Shown here piece after piece: positions 6,118-12,339 of a stretch of 16,492 nucleotides of DNA. The stretch lies in the NCBI GenBank assembly GCA_964353745.1, contig CAYGWD010000021.1:1-16492 (forward strand), in the 5' to 3' direction. The notes under the pieces were generated by a model. It did not search any database and was not told the origin of the DNA. It saw nothing but the letters and a program-made list of their open reading frames with translations. Positions within the stretch are counted from its first letter, which is position 1. Every line of letters starts with the position of its first letter. The position numbers and the translations under genes are program-made. Origin of the DNA: CS1-C013 sp964353745. GTDB lineage: Archaea > Aenigmatarchaeota > Aenigmatarchaeia > Aenigmatarchaeales > Aenigmatarchaeaceae.

Positions 6118-6339
6118 ATGAGCATATATACAACAAAAGGAGTAAAAAGAATTAGAAAGAAAGGTGGAAGTCTTACAATAACGATACCACCTGAGGTAGC
6201 TAAAACTCTCGGATTAAGTGCAGGGGAAGACCTTGCATTCATTAGAGGTGAAAATGGAGTATACATAAAAAGACAACAGAAACTTGTTGATGATTACTGT
6301 TTATTAATGAGGCAAAAAAATGAAAAAACCTGTGGTTAA
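6118..6339 (+). CDS. AbrB/MazE-type DNA-binding protein, putative antitoxin
   Basis: A 73-aa protein. Residues 11-52 (RIRKKGGSLTITIPPEVAKT followed by LGLSAGEDLAFIRGENGVYI and K) form a complete swapped-hairpin AbrB domain: basic first strand, S-L-x-I-T-I-P-x-E-V, L-G-L-x-x-G, and a last strand ending in IKR. The short tail (DDYCLLMRQKNEK) could be the region that binds a partner. AbrB-fold proteins of this size are typical type II antitoxins that repress their own operon and neutralise the downstream gene product. Here the next gene overlaps by 20 nt, which fits that arrangement. This domain is complete, unlike the AbrB-type frame at 249. A stand-alone regulator is the alternative. Confidence 0.82.
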   Translation: MSIYTTKGVKRIRKKGGSLTITIPPEVAKTLGLSAGEDLAFIRGENGVYIKRQQKLVDDYCLLMRQKNEKTCG

Positions 6340-6619
6340 GGCAAAAATTTCCAGCATATCAAAAATTTATGAGACAAACATTCACGTCAAAATTAAAATA
6401 GATAAAAATACCCAGAAGAGATATAACCAGTTCAGACAGAAGCTTATTGATAAATATAAAATAGGTGCCAAAGGCGACAGTGGTTTTACAAAACTGACTG
6501 GAAACGGAATAGATATCAACGTCTTCAAGGGAGAGAAATATCTGCATTTTATCATTTATGGCAGATTAAGAGAAAATATATTTAGTATGATTTTCGACTA
6601 TTTTGAATATGAATCATAG
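6320..6619 (+). CDS. Unrecognised 99-aa basic protein, putative toxin partner of AbrB
   Basis: I do not recognise the family. It is a small, lysine-rich soluble protein with alternating hydrophobic-charged strands (ETNIHVKIKIDKN, IDINVFKGEKYLHFIIYGRL) separated by a helix-like stretch (QKRYNQFRQKLIDKYK) and ending in an aromatic tail. No catalytic signature is evident. The ATG at 6320 lies inside the AbrB gene and has GAGG (6309-6312) 7 nt upstream, so it is probably translated by coupling. The antitoxin-first order, overlap and size are what one expects of a type II toxin gene, but nothing in the sequence proves toxicity; a co-regulator or an immunity-like role is also possible. Confidence 0.65.
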   Translation: MKKPVVKAKISSISKIYETNIHVKIKIDKNTQKRYNQFRQKLIDKYKIGAKGDSGFTKLTGNGIDINVFKGEKYLHFIIYGRLRENIFSMIFDYFEYES

Positions 6620-6630
6620 AGCACCGAAAA

Positions 6631-6697
6631 ATGGGATTTGACAATTCGTTGGTCAAGTCCTTGAGGGGGCATTAAAAATAGTTCATATCCCATCAAG
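6631..6697 (+). repeat. Nested inverted repeats after the 99-aa gene
   Basis: ATGGGAT (6631-6637) pairs with ATCCCAT (6687-6693), and inside it TTGAC (6638-6642) pairs with GTCAA (6652-6656); a competing CTTGA (6660-6664) / TCAAG (6693-6697) pair also exists. This stretch is in the convergent gap between the 99-aa gene and the minus-strand 34-aa frame, so it could be a terminator-like or small-RNA structure, or nothing. No coding signal is seen in it. Confidence 0.3.
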
Positions 6698-6700
6698 CAT

Positions 6701-6805
6701 TTAATCTTTTCTAAATTTCTCATTCTCTTCTGCAACTTTAGATATCAATTTGCACATATTAAGGAAAAGATGAAAGTCTCTATTGCTTTCAAAGTAGACT
6801 CTCAT
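6701..6805 (-). CDS. 34-aa mini-protein coupled to zinc-finger protein
   Basis: Reading leftwards from ATG 6805, the frame encodes MRVYFESNRDFHLFLNMCKL and then ISKVAEENEKFRKD. The start overlaps the stop of the 42-aa gene by ATGA, the same junction type used across this window, which is the main reason to take it as real. It is highly charged, probably helical, with one cysteine and no recognisable domain. The stop is followed by the inverted repeats of the convergent gap. Confidence 0.5.
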   Translation of the reverse strand: MRVYFESNRDFHLFLNMCKLISKVAEENEKFRKD

Positions 6806-6930
6806 TTAGATCTATCTCTTATCAACTTTACTAGGCATTCTGAGCACAGCCAATAATCAGTGAACTTTATCAATTCTCCTGTCTGCCAAATTTCTCTCTT
6901 GCAGACCTTGCATTTTCTCTTGTAAGGCAT
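6802..6930 (-). CDS. 42-aa zinc-finger mini-protein
   Basis: Reading leftwards from ATG 6930, the frame encodes MPYKRKCKVCKREIWQTGEL and then IKFTDYWLCSECLVKLIRDR plus SK. Cysteines C7, C10, C29 and C32 give C-x2-C-x18-C-x2-C, a small treble-clef or ribbon-like zinc site on a basic scaffold, suggesting nucleic-acid or protein binding. No family name is justified. An AT box about 30 nt upstream (revcomp of AATAAATCA, near 6958-6966) and lack of a ribosome-binding site suggest a leaderless start. It is divergent from the KaiC-like gene, with 176 nt between the starts, and overlaps the 34-aa frame at its 3' end. Confidence 0.65.
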   Translation of the reverse strand: MPYKRKCKVCKREIWQTGELIKFTDYWLCSECLVKLIRDRSK

Positions 6931-7018
6931 ATTTATGGGAGCCGGCTGCAGTGGTGAAATAAATCAGAACGACCCTTTCCACTTCATTTTAGTTGTAAAA
7001 CTGGGAAATAAGCTTCTC

Positions 7019-7037
7019 TTACCACTGGTGGTGGTAA
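7019..7037. repeat. Perfect 7-bp inverted repeat, possible operator
   Basis: TTACCAC (7019-7025) and GTGGTAA (7031-7037) are exact inverted copies with a 5-nt spacer. The pair lies directly upstream of an AT box (ATTTTTATAC, about 7040-7050) in the divergent gap before the KaiC-like gene, a position suited to a dimeric regulator. It could also be a chance palindrome. Confidence 0.35.
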
Positions 7038-7076
7038 AGAATTTTTATACAATTTCATCAACGTTTTGAGGTCATC

Positions 7077-7087
7077 TTTTTATAATA
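7077..7087 (+). promoter_or_regulatory. TATA-like box for KaiC-like gene
   Basis: CTTTTTATAAT is centred about 25 nt before ATG 7107, with no ribosome-binding site between, giving a leaderless transcript. A second AT box (ATTTTTATAC near 7040-7050) may be a further promoter. Confidence 0.5.
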
Positions 7088-7106
7088 AGAATTACAGATT
7101 ATAAAC

Positions 7107-7802
7107 ATGAAAAAAGAAAGAACGCTGACAGGTATACCAGGAATTGACGAATTGATAGGCGGAGGCCTGATACCTAACTCGTTAACGTTGCTGACAGGTA
7201 CAACCGGAACAGGAAAGACCATAACTTCTTCTCAGTTTATCTATTCAGGGGTCAAAGATTATAACCAGCCTGGAGCTTACATTAGTTTCGAGGAGCCTGT
7301 GGAAAACATAAAGGAGAACTGCCTGAACTTTGGTTGGGATTTTGACTCTCTGGAAAAGAAGGATAAGGTCGTTTTCGTTAGATATGATCCATTCCACGTC
7401 GAGGATATATATGAATTGATAGAGACCAACATCAAGAAGATAGATGCTAAGAGAGTTGTCATCGATTCTATATCTGCTTTAGGCCTGTATGTCAGAGACA
7501 TACCTGACATAAGAAGAATGGTCTTTAACATATCATTGTTATTGAGGAAGTTAGGTTGCACATCTTTCCTGATTTCTGAGACATTGCCAACTCAGGGATC
7601 CCTTTCAAGATTCGGCGTGGAGGAATTCGTGACAGATAATGTCATAGTGTTATATTACACAAGAACAGGCTCTCAATTTTCAAGATCATTGGCCATCTGG
7701 AAGATGAGAGGTTCTGATCATTCTAACAAGGTTCATCCTTACATGATATCAACGAAAGGCATAACAGTCTATTCTAAGGAAGAGGCGTTCACCAAAGTTT
7801 AA
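7107..7802 (+). CDS. Single-domain KaiC/RadA-like RecA-fold ATPase
   Basis: A 231-aa protein with one KaiC domain. It opens with the family phrase TGIPGIDELIGGGLIPNSL, followed by Walker A G31-TTGTGKT38, the paired glutamates of YISFEEP (E62, E63, catalytic carboxylates), and Walker B KRVVIDSIS (D120). The segment SLAIWKMRGSDHSNKVHPY near residue 196 is the usual end of archaeal KaiC-like proteins. KaiC-like proteins in archaea are mostly uncharacterised signalling or assembly ATPases; ArlH, of similar size, belongs to the same superfamily and docks on the archaellum platform and motor. Here it precedes two TadC-type platform genes, so a regulatory role in pilus assembly is attractive, but the motifs look like ordinary KaiC and not specifically ArlH. 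It is separated from the platform genes by three small membrane-protein genes. Confidence 0.88.
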   Translation: MKKERTLTGIPGIDELIGGGLIPNSLTLLTGTTGTGKTITSSQFIYSGVKDYNQPGAYISFEEPVENIKENCLNFGWDFDSLEKKDKVVFVRYDPFHVEDIYELIETNIKKIDAKRVVIDSISALGLYVRDIPDIRRMVFNISLLLRKLGCTSFLISETLPTQGSLSRFGVEEFVTDNVIVLYYTRTGSQFSRSLAIWKMRGSDHSNKVHPYMISTKGITVYSKEEAFTKV

Positions 7803-7806
7803 TAAA
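7796..7806 (+). promoter_or_regulatory. TATA-like box for 61-aa membrane-protein gene
   Basis: AAGTTTAATAA overlaps the end of the KaiC-like gene and lies about 27 nt before ATG 7828, which has no clear ribosome-binding site. Confidence 0.4.
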
Positions 7807-7827
7807 CAGAAATTCTAAATTGTAAGT

Positions 7828-8013
7828 ATGAAGAAGAAACCTTTTATTTACAGCAAAAAATTTCAACAATTTCAACTTCTATTATTTATTCTGTTCCTTA
7901 TAATGCTAATTTTAGTCCTAATACCATGCATTTCTTGTTTAATAACTAAAACTTCTAATTGTTCACAATATTGTAGAGCTGATTCATGGGCATGGATGGG
8001 AGGATGGCCATAG
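7828..8013 (+). CDS. 61-aa single-pass membrane protein with cysteine pairs
   Basis: Residues 16-40 are a very hydrophobic helix (FQLLLFILFLIMLILVLIPC) after a basic N terminus, so the tail should face outward. Cysteines C34 and C37 sit at the membrane exit and C45 and C49 in the short tail NCSQYCRADSWAWMGGWP, which is rich in tryptophan and glycine. I recognise no family. The stop is 1 nt before the next ATG. Being between the KaiC-like gene and the platform genes suggests, but does not show, a link to the appendage. Confidence 0.6.
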   Translation: MKKKPFIYSKKFQQFQLLLFILFLIMLILVLIPCISCLITKTSNCSQYCRADSWAWMGGWP

Positions 8014-8014
8014 A

Positions 8015-8299
8015 ATGACTCTCAAGCAATTCTTGAAGCCAGACTGGAAAAAGATTGTAATATTCTTGTTGTTGTTTGTCTTTATAGGCCTAAATAAAAG
8101 AAATGGAGCTTGCCTATACAATGAAAAAAATGTTCTGGTATACTGCGATAGCATGGTCGGCCTACCATTAGAATTTAATTTAATTACAGATTACTCAGCA
8201 CCCATAGATTTTCTGCATTTATTTATAAATATAATATTCTGGTATCTGATATCTTGCCTGATAACATGGCTTTACGATAAGTTCATCGATAGAAAGTGA
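8015..8299 (+). CDS. 94-aa two-pass membrane protein
   Basis: Two hydrophobic segments are seen, at about residues 12-28 (KKIVIFLLLFVFIGL) and 64-86 (IDFLHLFINIIFWYLISCLI), with a 35-residue loop between holding two cysteines (C33, C44). Basic ends on both sides (KPDWKK and YDKFIDRK) put both termini in the cytoplasm and the loop outside. The start at 8015 is 1 nt after the upstream stop, with a purine-rich GGGAGGATGG at 7998-8007 as likely ribosome-binding site, so it is probably co-translated with the 61-aa gene. This two-helix layout is common in small archaeal unknown proteins; no function can be assigned. Confidence 0.65.
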   Translation: MTLKQFLKPDWKKIVIFLLLFVFIGLNKRNGACLYNEKNVLVYCDSMVGLPLEFNLITDYSAPIDFLHLFINIIFWYLISCLITWLYDKFIDRK

Positions 8300-8333
8300 G
8301 AAATTTAAGAGTCAGGAATTCCAAATTCTGTTT

Positions 8334-8642
8334 ATGAGGAAGATTTATTGGGTTGTCATTATCATCATAATCATACTGTTCATATCGGTTCTGTTATTGA
8401 CCTCATTCGAAAGAATAAAGTGCGAACTGTCCAGTAACATATGGAGAAGTTCTAGGAACTGTTGTTGTGTAACCTCGTGCTTTACCATCATGAGGGAGGT
8501 CAAATCAGGCGAGCCTGACCCTTGCGAGTGCTGCATGTATGTGTGCAAGGACACGACGTGTAAAAGTTATAATGAAACCACAAAAACTTGGCAAACAGGA
8601 CAGTGTTGCATACCCGTGTTTTCAATACCGTATTCTGCTTGA
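8334..8642 (+). CDS. 102-aa cysteine-rich membrane-anchored protein
   Basis: Residues 5-23 (YWVVIIIIIILFISVLLLT) form one N-terminal membrane helix or uncleaved signal. The remaining 78 residues hold 12 cysteines: C30, C43, C44, C45, C49, C64, C66, C67, C71, C76, C91 and C92. Runs such as NCCCVTSC, PCECCMYVC and QCC suggest a disulfide-knotted outer domain, or less likely a metal-binding one. No family is recognised. An AT box (AAATTTAAGA, 8301-8310) lies about 28 nt before the ATG at 8334, consistent with a leaderless transcript. Confidence 0.65.
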   Translation: MRKIYWVVIIIIIILFISVLLLTSFERIKCELSSNIWRSSRNCCCVTSCFTIMREVKSGEPDPCECCMYVCKDTTCKSYNETTKTWQTGQCCIPVFSIPYSA

Positions 8643-8687
8643 CCTTCAAGAAATTATGCAGATTAACAGGTGAGTAAGTGAAGAAAG

Positions 8688-8698
8688 TTTAATTAATA
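8688..8698 (+). promoter_or_regulatory. TATA-like box for platform genes
   Basis: TTTAATTAATA is centred about 27 nt before ATG 8720, the likely promoter of the two TadC-type genes. The 77-nt gap that contains it shows no other gene. Confidence 0.5.
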
Positions 8699-8719
8699 AA
8701 GGACAACTAAATTTATCTT

Positions 8720-9646
8720 ATGCCCAAGAAAGCTAAGAAGGCTAAGAAGCAGGTAACCAAGCCTAAAGAAGAATACTATCATTTTCTAAAAGTACCGGCA
8801 ATAAGGATTTTCGGCAGGACGGTAGACAAATACTCTGATTATTTTAGATCAATAAAGACGTCACTCTACCAGGCTGATGCGAAAATCTTGTTCAGGACCT
8901 ACTTATCCCTCGTTTTCTTCCTCACTTCAACAGTTTTCATTCTCTCGTTCCTGGTCACTCTGGCCTTTTCCATTTACATGCATCTGGGCATTCTACAGAC
9001 AATTTTTGGTTTGATAATACTGCCGTTTCTATTCTCTTCGATAACATTTTTCATGTATTACCTCTATCCGATATCAGCAGCGCAGAGGAGAAAGAGCGAC
9101 ATAGAGTCGAACCTGCCGTTCGCATTGAATCACATGGCAGCCATAGCAGGCTCGGGAGTACCGCCAAGAGTAATGTTCAAGGTCATCTCAAGGTTCAGGG
9201 AATATAGTGAGATATCCAAAGAGGCAAACAAGATAACTAGGAACGTAGAGATGTTTGGTATGGATGAAATGACCTCGATAAAGGAGGTTGCATCAAAATC
9301 TCCATCCCCGTCTTTCAAAGACTTTTTGCAAGGAATCCTTACAACGATCCAGACAGGCGGAAGCCTTAACAGTTTTCTGAAAGAAGAGGCTGAGAAATCA
9401 ATGTTCGACTATAGGATTAAAAGGAACAAGTATGTGCAACAGTTAGAGATATACGCGGACATATACACTGCGGTGTTGATAGCGGCTCCACTCATATTCA
9501 TAATAATGCTGCCTGTCTTGAGCATAATGCAAGGCGATTTGTTTGGCTTTGGAATAAGAGACCTGGTAAACATAGGCCTGATTATTCTTGCGGCTTTGAA
9601 CATGATATTTTTACTGTTCCTTCAATTAACCCAACCAAAAATGTGA
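8720..9646 (+). CDS. Type II/IV secretion GspF/TadC-family membrane platform protein 1
   Basis: A 308-aa inner-membrane platform protein of the GspF/TadC/FlaJ family, which anchors the assembly ATPase and the growing pilus. After a lysine-rich start (KKAKKAKKQ) come two helices at about 62-88 and 91-118, then the cytoplasmic F domain at about 128-235 with the typical phrases IESNLPFALNHMAAIAGSGV and FLQGILTTIQTGGSLNSFLK, and two more helices at about 245-270 and 281-303. The family is known to come in pairs in archaeal Tad-like systems, and a second copy follows 4 nt after this stop. The promoter lies just upstream. No ATPase gene is next to it. Confidence 0.9.
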   Translation: MPKKAKKAKKQVTKPKEEYYHFLKVPAIRIFGRTVDKYSDYFRSIKTSLYQADAKILFRTYLSLVFFLTSTVFILSFLVTLAFSIYMHLGILQTIFGLIILPFLFSSITFFMYYLYPISAAQRRKSDIESNLPFALNHMAAIAGSGVPPRVMFKVISRFREYSEISKEANKITRNVEMFGMDEMTSIKEVASKSPSPSFKDFLQGILTTIQTGGSLNSFLKEEAEKSMFDYRIKRNKYVQQLEIYADIYTAVLIAAPLIFIIMLPVLSIMQGDLFGFGIRDLVNIGLIILAALNMIFLLFLQLTQPKM

Positions 9647-9650
9647 TTTA

Positions 9651-10454
9651 ATGAAAATGGATCCATTGATACAGATAACATTGATGACAACTTTAGTAGG
9701 AATAACCATCATCATCTTCAACCTGTTATTCTTGTCATCATTCAACCTAAACATCATAGCAATTTTCTTAATACCTATAGGGCCGTTCGTCCACCAGTAT
9801 CAGAAATACAAGCAGAACAAAGAGATTGAGGAGAGGTTTCCAGATTTTCTGAGAGACGTGGCACAGAACATAAGAACTGGAATGACCATACCTCAGGCAA
9901 TAACAGCAACCAAAGAAACTTATTACGGCGTGCTGACTCCTTACATCAGGAAAATAGTTGTTAAAATGGATTGGGGCGTTCCTCTTGACAAGATTCTCAC
10001 TGACTTCGCTGATCATTCAACCAAGACTATGAGGAGAACCGTCTCAACAATCATAGACACTCACAGGGGCGGAGGGGACATCGCCGATATTTTTGATTCT
10101 GTTGGCAAGAGCAATGTTGAGATAAACAGGATAAACAAGGAACGTTCTTCCATAATCTATAATCAGATGCTGACAGGTTATGTAATCTTTTTCGTTTTCA
10201 TAGGAGTCCTTATTATGATGCAGATATACCTGATACCGACTTTCAAAACATTTTCTGCTCCCGAGGTCGGTATTTCATCATTTGGCGATATAAGCAGCTT
10301 TTATGCTGACGTCTTTAGAATGCTGATAATCATTCAGGGCTTCTTCTCAGGTTTGGTTATAGGCAAGCTGTCGGAAGGCAGCATCATCTCAGGTTTGAAG
10401 CACTCTATATTCTTGGTTATCATAGGTTCTGTTGCTATGCTGTTTTTCGTATAG
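9651..10454 (+). CDS. Type II/IV secretion GspF/TadC-family membrane platform protein 2
   Basis: The second platform subunit, 267 aa. Two helices occupy about residues 6-48, then the F domain (EERFPDFLRDVAQNIRTGMT, IPQAITATKE, and THRGGGDIADIFDSVG) at about 60-170, and three or more helices from 172 to the end, which stops inside a hydrophobic helix. The GMTIPQAI and GGGDI motifs are the family signature. It starts 4 nt after the stop of the first copy. ATG 9651 is used; a second in-frame ATG (9657) is equally possible. Together with the first copy it would form a heteromeric platform like TadB/TadC. Confidence 0.9.
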   Translation: MKMDPLIQITLMTTLVGITIIIFNLLFLSSFNLNIIAIFLIPIGPFVHQYQKYKQNKEIEERFPDFLRDVAQNIRTGMTIPQAITATKETYYGVLTPYIRKIVVKMDWGVPLDKILTDFADHSTKTMRRTVSTIIDTHRGGGDIADIFDSVGKSNVEINRINKERSSIIYNQMLTGYVIFFVFIGVLIMMQIYLIPTFKTFSAPEVGISSFGDISSFYADVFRMLIIIQGFFSGLVIGKLSEGSIISGLKHSIFLVIIGSVAMLFFV

Positions 10455-10455
10455 G

Positions 10456-10464
10456 TTTTTATTG
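10456..10464 (+). promoter_or_regulatory. TATA-like box before pilin operon
   Basis: GTTTTTATT lies about 26 nt before ATG 10486 in the only sizeable gap (31 nt) between the platform genes and the pilin-like genes. It may allow the pilin-like genes to be expressed separately. Confidence 0.35.
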
Positions 10465-10485
10465 AGGGTTATTCTACAATTTATT

Positions 10486-10896
10486 ATGAAAGCACTCTAT
10501 CCACCGTTGTCTTACGCGCTTTTCATCGCGATAGGCGTTGTCGCACTGTCAATGATAATGGTCGTCATCAACACTTTTACCGACGGGATACAAAGAAACT
10601 ATGCCTATAACCAATTGGATTACACTGCAGAAGTTATAAAGGACGATATTCTAAAATTATATTCTACCAATGCTGAAGGCAGGATTGATGTGGACGCGCC
10701 AACAGAGATAGCTGGAAAGCAATACATGATAGAACTGAATCAGAATAATCTGACACTCAGCCTTTACGTGGGAAACAAGTTATTGGAGGTTAACCGTTCA
10801 ATAAACATCGATGCTTCTCTCAGTGGAAGGTCGTATGCTCCTGTTTCAGTTGAGATGAATAAATCAAATGGAGATATTTTCATAAGGTTGGTTTGA
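10486..10896 (+). CDS. Pilin-like minor subunit (136 aa)
   Basis: An N-terminal hydrophobic helix (residues 9-30, SYALFIAIGVVALSMIMVVI) follows a very short basic start MKALYPP, and the remainder is a soluble strand-rich domain with several N-x-S/T sites (NNLT, NRS). This shape is typical of minor pilins or pseudopilins, although the leader lacks the usual glycine at -1. ATG 10486 is preferred to the upstream in-frame ATG 10432, which would lie inside the end of the platform gene and would break the leader pattern. The stop overlaps the next ATG by one base (TGATG), indicating coupled translation. Confidence 0.72.
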   Translation: MKALYPPLSYALFIAIGVVALSMIMVVINTFTDGIQRNYAYNQLDYTAEVIKDDILKLYSTNAEGRIDVDAPTEIAGKQYMIELNQNNLTLSLYVGNKLLEVNRSINIDASLSGRSYAPVSVEMNKSNGDIFIRLV

Positions 10897-11606
10897 TGAG
10901 CCATATAGATTTCCTAGTGGGTTTTGTTTTGATACTGTCAACCATGTTTCTGATAATCTATTTTATCTCGAACTCGATATCAAACAATGTCAATGACTTG
11001 GCTACGAACGAAGTTAGAAAATCTTCCTTGTCATTGGAGAGGCAGTTGTTTGACATAAATGATGACAAGAGTTTGATAGCAAGTGCAAAAGAGCTTCAGG
11101 CAGTTCTGGTCGAGACCAATCATACGGCTCACGCAGAAGAGATGAGGATGTCAATAAAACCGCAGATTAACAGCGCAAGGGTCTATAACAATTCTTTGAG
11201 CGAGATACCTTCGTCTTCTACGCAATCGCCAGGTGAGACAATCCTATCTTTCAGTTTAAGTTTTTCTCCTGATGAAAAGAAGTGGGTCAGAATATTTTAT
11301 TTTGGAGGTTCTGTCACAGACATCAATTATCTCACCACTGAGAACAACATAACTTTGAGAATACTTTCTGACAAAAATGTGGCAGTTGTTTCGCAAGAAA
11401 AAATCTCCAATTTTAAGAATAATGCTTATGGGAAGACCAAAGAAATTTTCGGTTTTCAAAATCAGTTCAGAATCGATTTGGAAGATTTTCACTATGGTCC
11501 CGAACCGCCGATAACAGCGAACATAATATTAAAAAATATTCCTGTTTTATTCGAGTCTTCTGACGGTCTGTTGCATGCAGAACTAGCAAGGTTGAGAGTA
11601 TGGTAA
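10896..11606 (+). CDS. Membrane-anchored pilin-like protein (236 aa)
   Basis: The start MSHIDFLVGFVLILSTMFLI runs into an N-terminal helix at about residues 5-25; the rest is a long outward domain with a charged helical region (ESL-type stretch near 40-80) and strand-rich C terminus. Such N-terminal-helix proteins occur as minor subunits in archaeal pilus and archaellum-like loci. ATG 10896 is preferred over TTG 10893 because it overlaps the previous stop by one base. The stop overlaps the next gene by 7 nt. I recognise no specific family, and a structural role in the appendage is inferred from context. Confidence 0.68.
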   Translation: MSHIDFLVGFVLILSTMFLIIYFISNSISNNVNDLATNEVRKSSLSLERQLFDINDDKSLIASAKELQAVLVETNHTAHAEEMRMSIKPQINSARVYNNSLSEIPSSSTQSPGETILSFSLSFSPDEKKWVRIFYFGGSVTDINYLTTENNITLRILSDKNVAVVSQEKISNFKNNAYGKTKEIFGFQNQFRIDLEDFHYGPEPPITANIILKNIPVLFESSDGLLHAELARLRVW

Positions 11607-11974
11607 AGGGCTTTGAAAAAACATTGGAAGCTGCGATTGCGATAGTCCTCATACTCGTATCAATGGTCTTTATTTTTACTGGAGAAGAAATAAGAGAGCC
11701 TCAGATTTCTGCCACAGGCTATGAATGCTTGAAAAATCTAGAGGATCAGGGTTTGCTGAGGTATTATGCTGCTAATGATTTAGGGGACAGACTGAATGCT
11801 GACCTCAAGACGTGCATACCTCCCCTACTAAACTACACGACAAAGATATGTGCTACTTCAACATGTAACACTCTGCTCCCTATTAACAAAACAGTCTTTC
11901 TGTCGACCTATCTGATAGCAGGAGACGACTCTTTCAATCCAAGGTTAGTTGACTTGTGGGTGTGGTTAAAATGA
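11600..11974 (+). CDS. Class III-signal pilin-like protein (124 aa)
   Basis: MVKG followed by FEKTLEAAIAIVLILVSMVF is a good class III (type IV pilin) leader: basic residues, a glycine cleavage site after VKG, then a helix of about 18 hydrophobic residues. The mature protein has four cysteines (C43, C72, C84, C89) that could make two disulfides and N-x-T/S sites. It overlaps the genes on both sides (7 nt and 4 nt), so it is part of the coupled operon. A minor pilin of the same appendage is the most likely role; the family is not recognised. Confidence 0.75.
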   Translation: MVKGFEKTLEAAIAIVLILVSMVFIFTGEEIREPQISATGYECLKNLEDQGLLRYYAANDLGDRLNADLKTCIPPLLNYTTKICATSTCNTLLPINKTVFLSTYLIAGDDSFNPRLVDLWVWLK

Positions 11975-12339
11975 AAGGACAGATTTTTGTTATGATGGCG
12001 GTTTTGGTTTTGATAGCCCTGCTTCTGCTAAGGAACTCGATAAGACCGTCTGAAATTAAACCTGAGAATTTTCTTTACGAGAATTTTGTTAACTTGAAAA
12101 ATGAATTGATAAAGACAGTGGATGTATCGATTCTGAACAATGAGGATGTCTATACGAATCTGAGCAGCTTCATTGCTTTTTCCAAGGATGTTCTCGGGAG
12201 AAAGGGGTATAACGAAGACGTCAAATTCGATATATCAACCTATGACAATACTACCGAGGTCCATATGAATGTTACTTTAAAACTGGATAATTCATTTATA
12301 GAAGACAAATTCATAATTAATAGAACGGTATATTCATGA
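11971..12339 (+). CDS. Class III-signal pilin-like protein (122 aa)
   Basis: MKGQIFVMMAVLVLIALLLL is again a class III leader with glycine at -1 and a long hydrophobic helix. The mature part (NFLYENFVNLKNELIKTVDV, then strands with repeated N-x-T/S sites) is cysteine-free. ATG 11971 is chosen over an upstream in-frame GTG (11956) because it forms the ATGA overlap with the previous stop and matches the MKG leader of its neighbours. It also overlaps the next gene by ATGA. Confidence 0.75.
   Translation: MKGQIFVMMAVLVLIALLLLRNSIRPSEIKPENFLYENFVNLKNELIKTVDVSILNNEDVYTNLSSFIAFSKDVLGRKGYNEDVKFDISTYDNTTEVHMNVTLKLDNSFIEDKFIINRTVYS

Noticed and set aside
10432..10485. Start of the 136-aa pilin-like gene at ATG 10432
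   Set aside because: It would place 18 extra residues (two Cys, hydrophobic) inside the platform gene and ruin the short pilin leader; ATG 10486 has a promoter-like box 26 nt upstream.
11956..11970. GTG 11956 as start of the 122-aa pilin-like gene
   Set aside because: ATG 11971 gives the MKG leader and an ATGA overlap.
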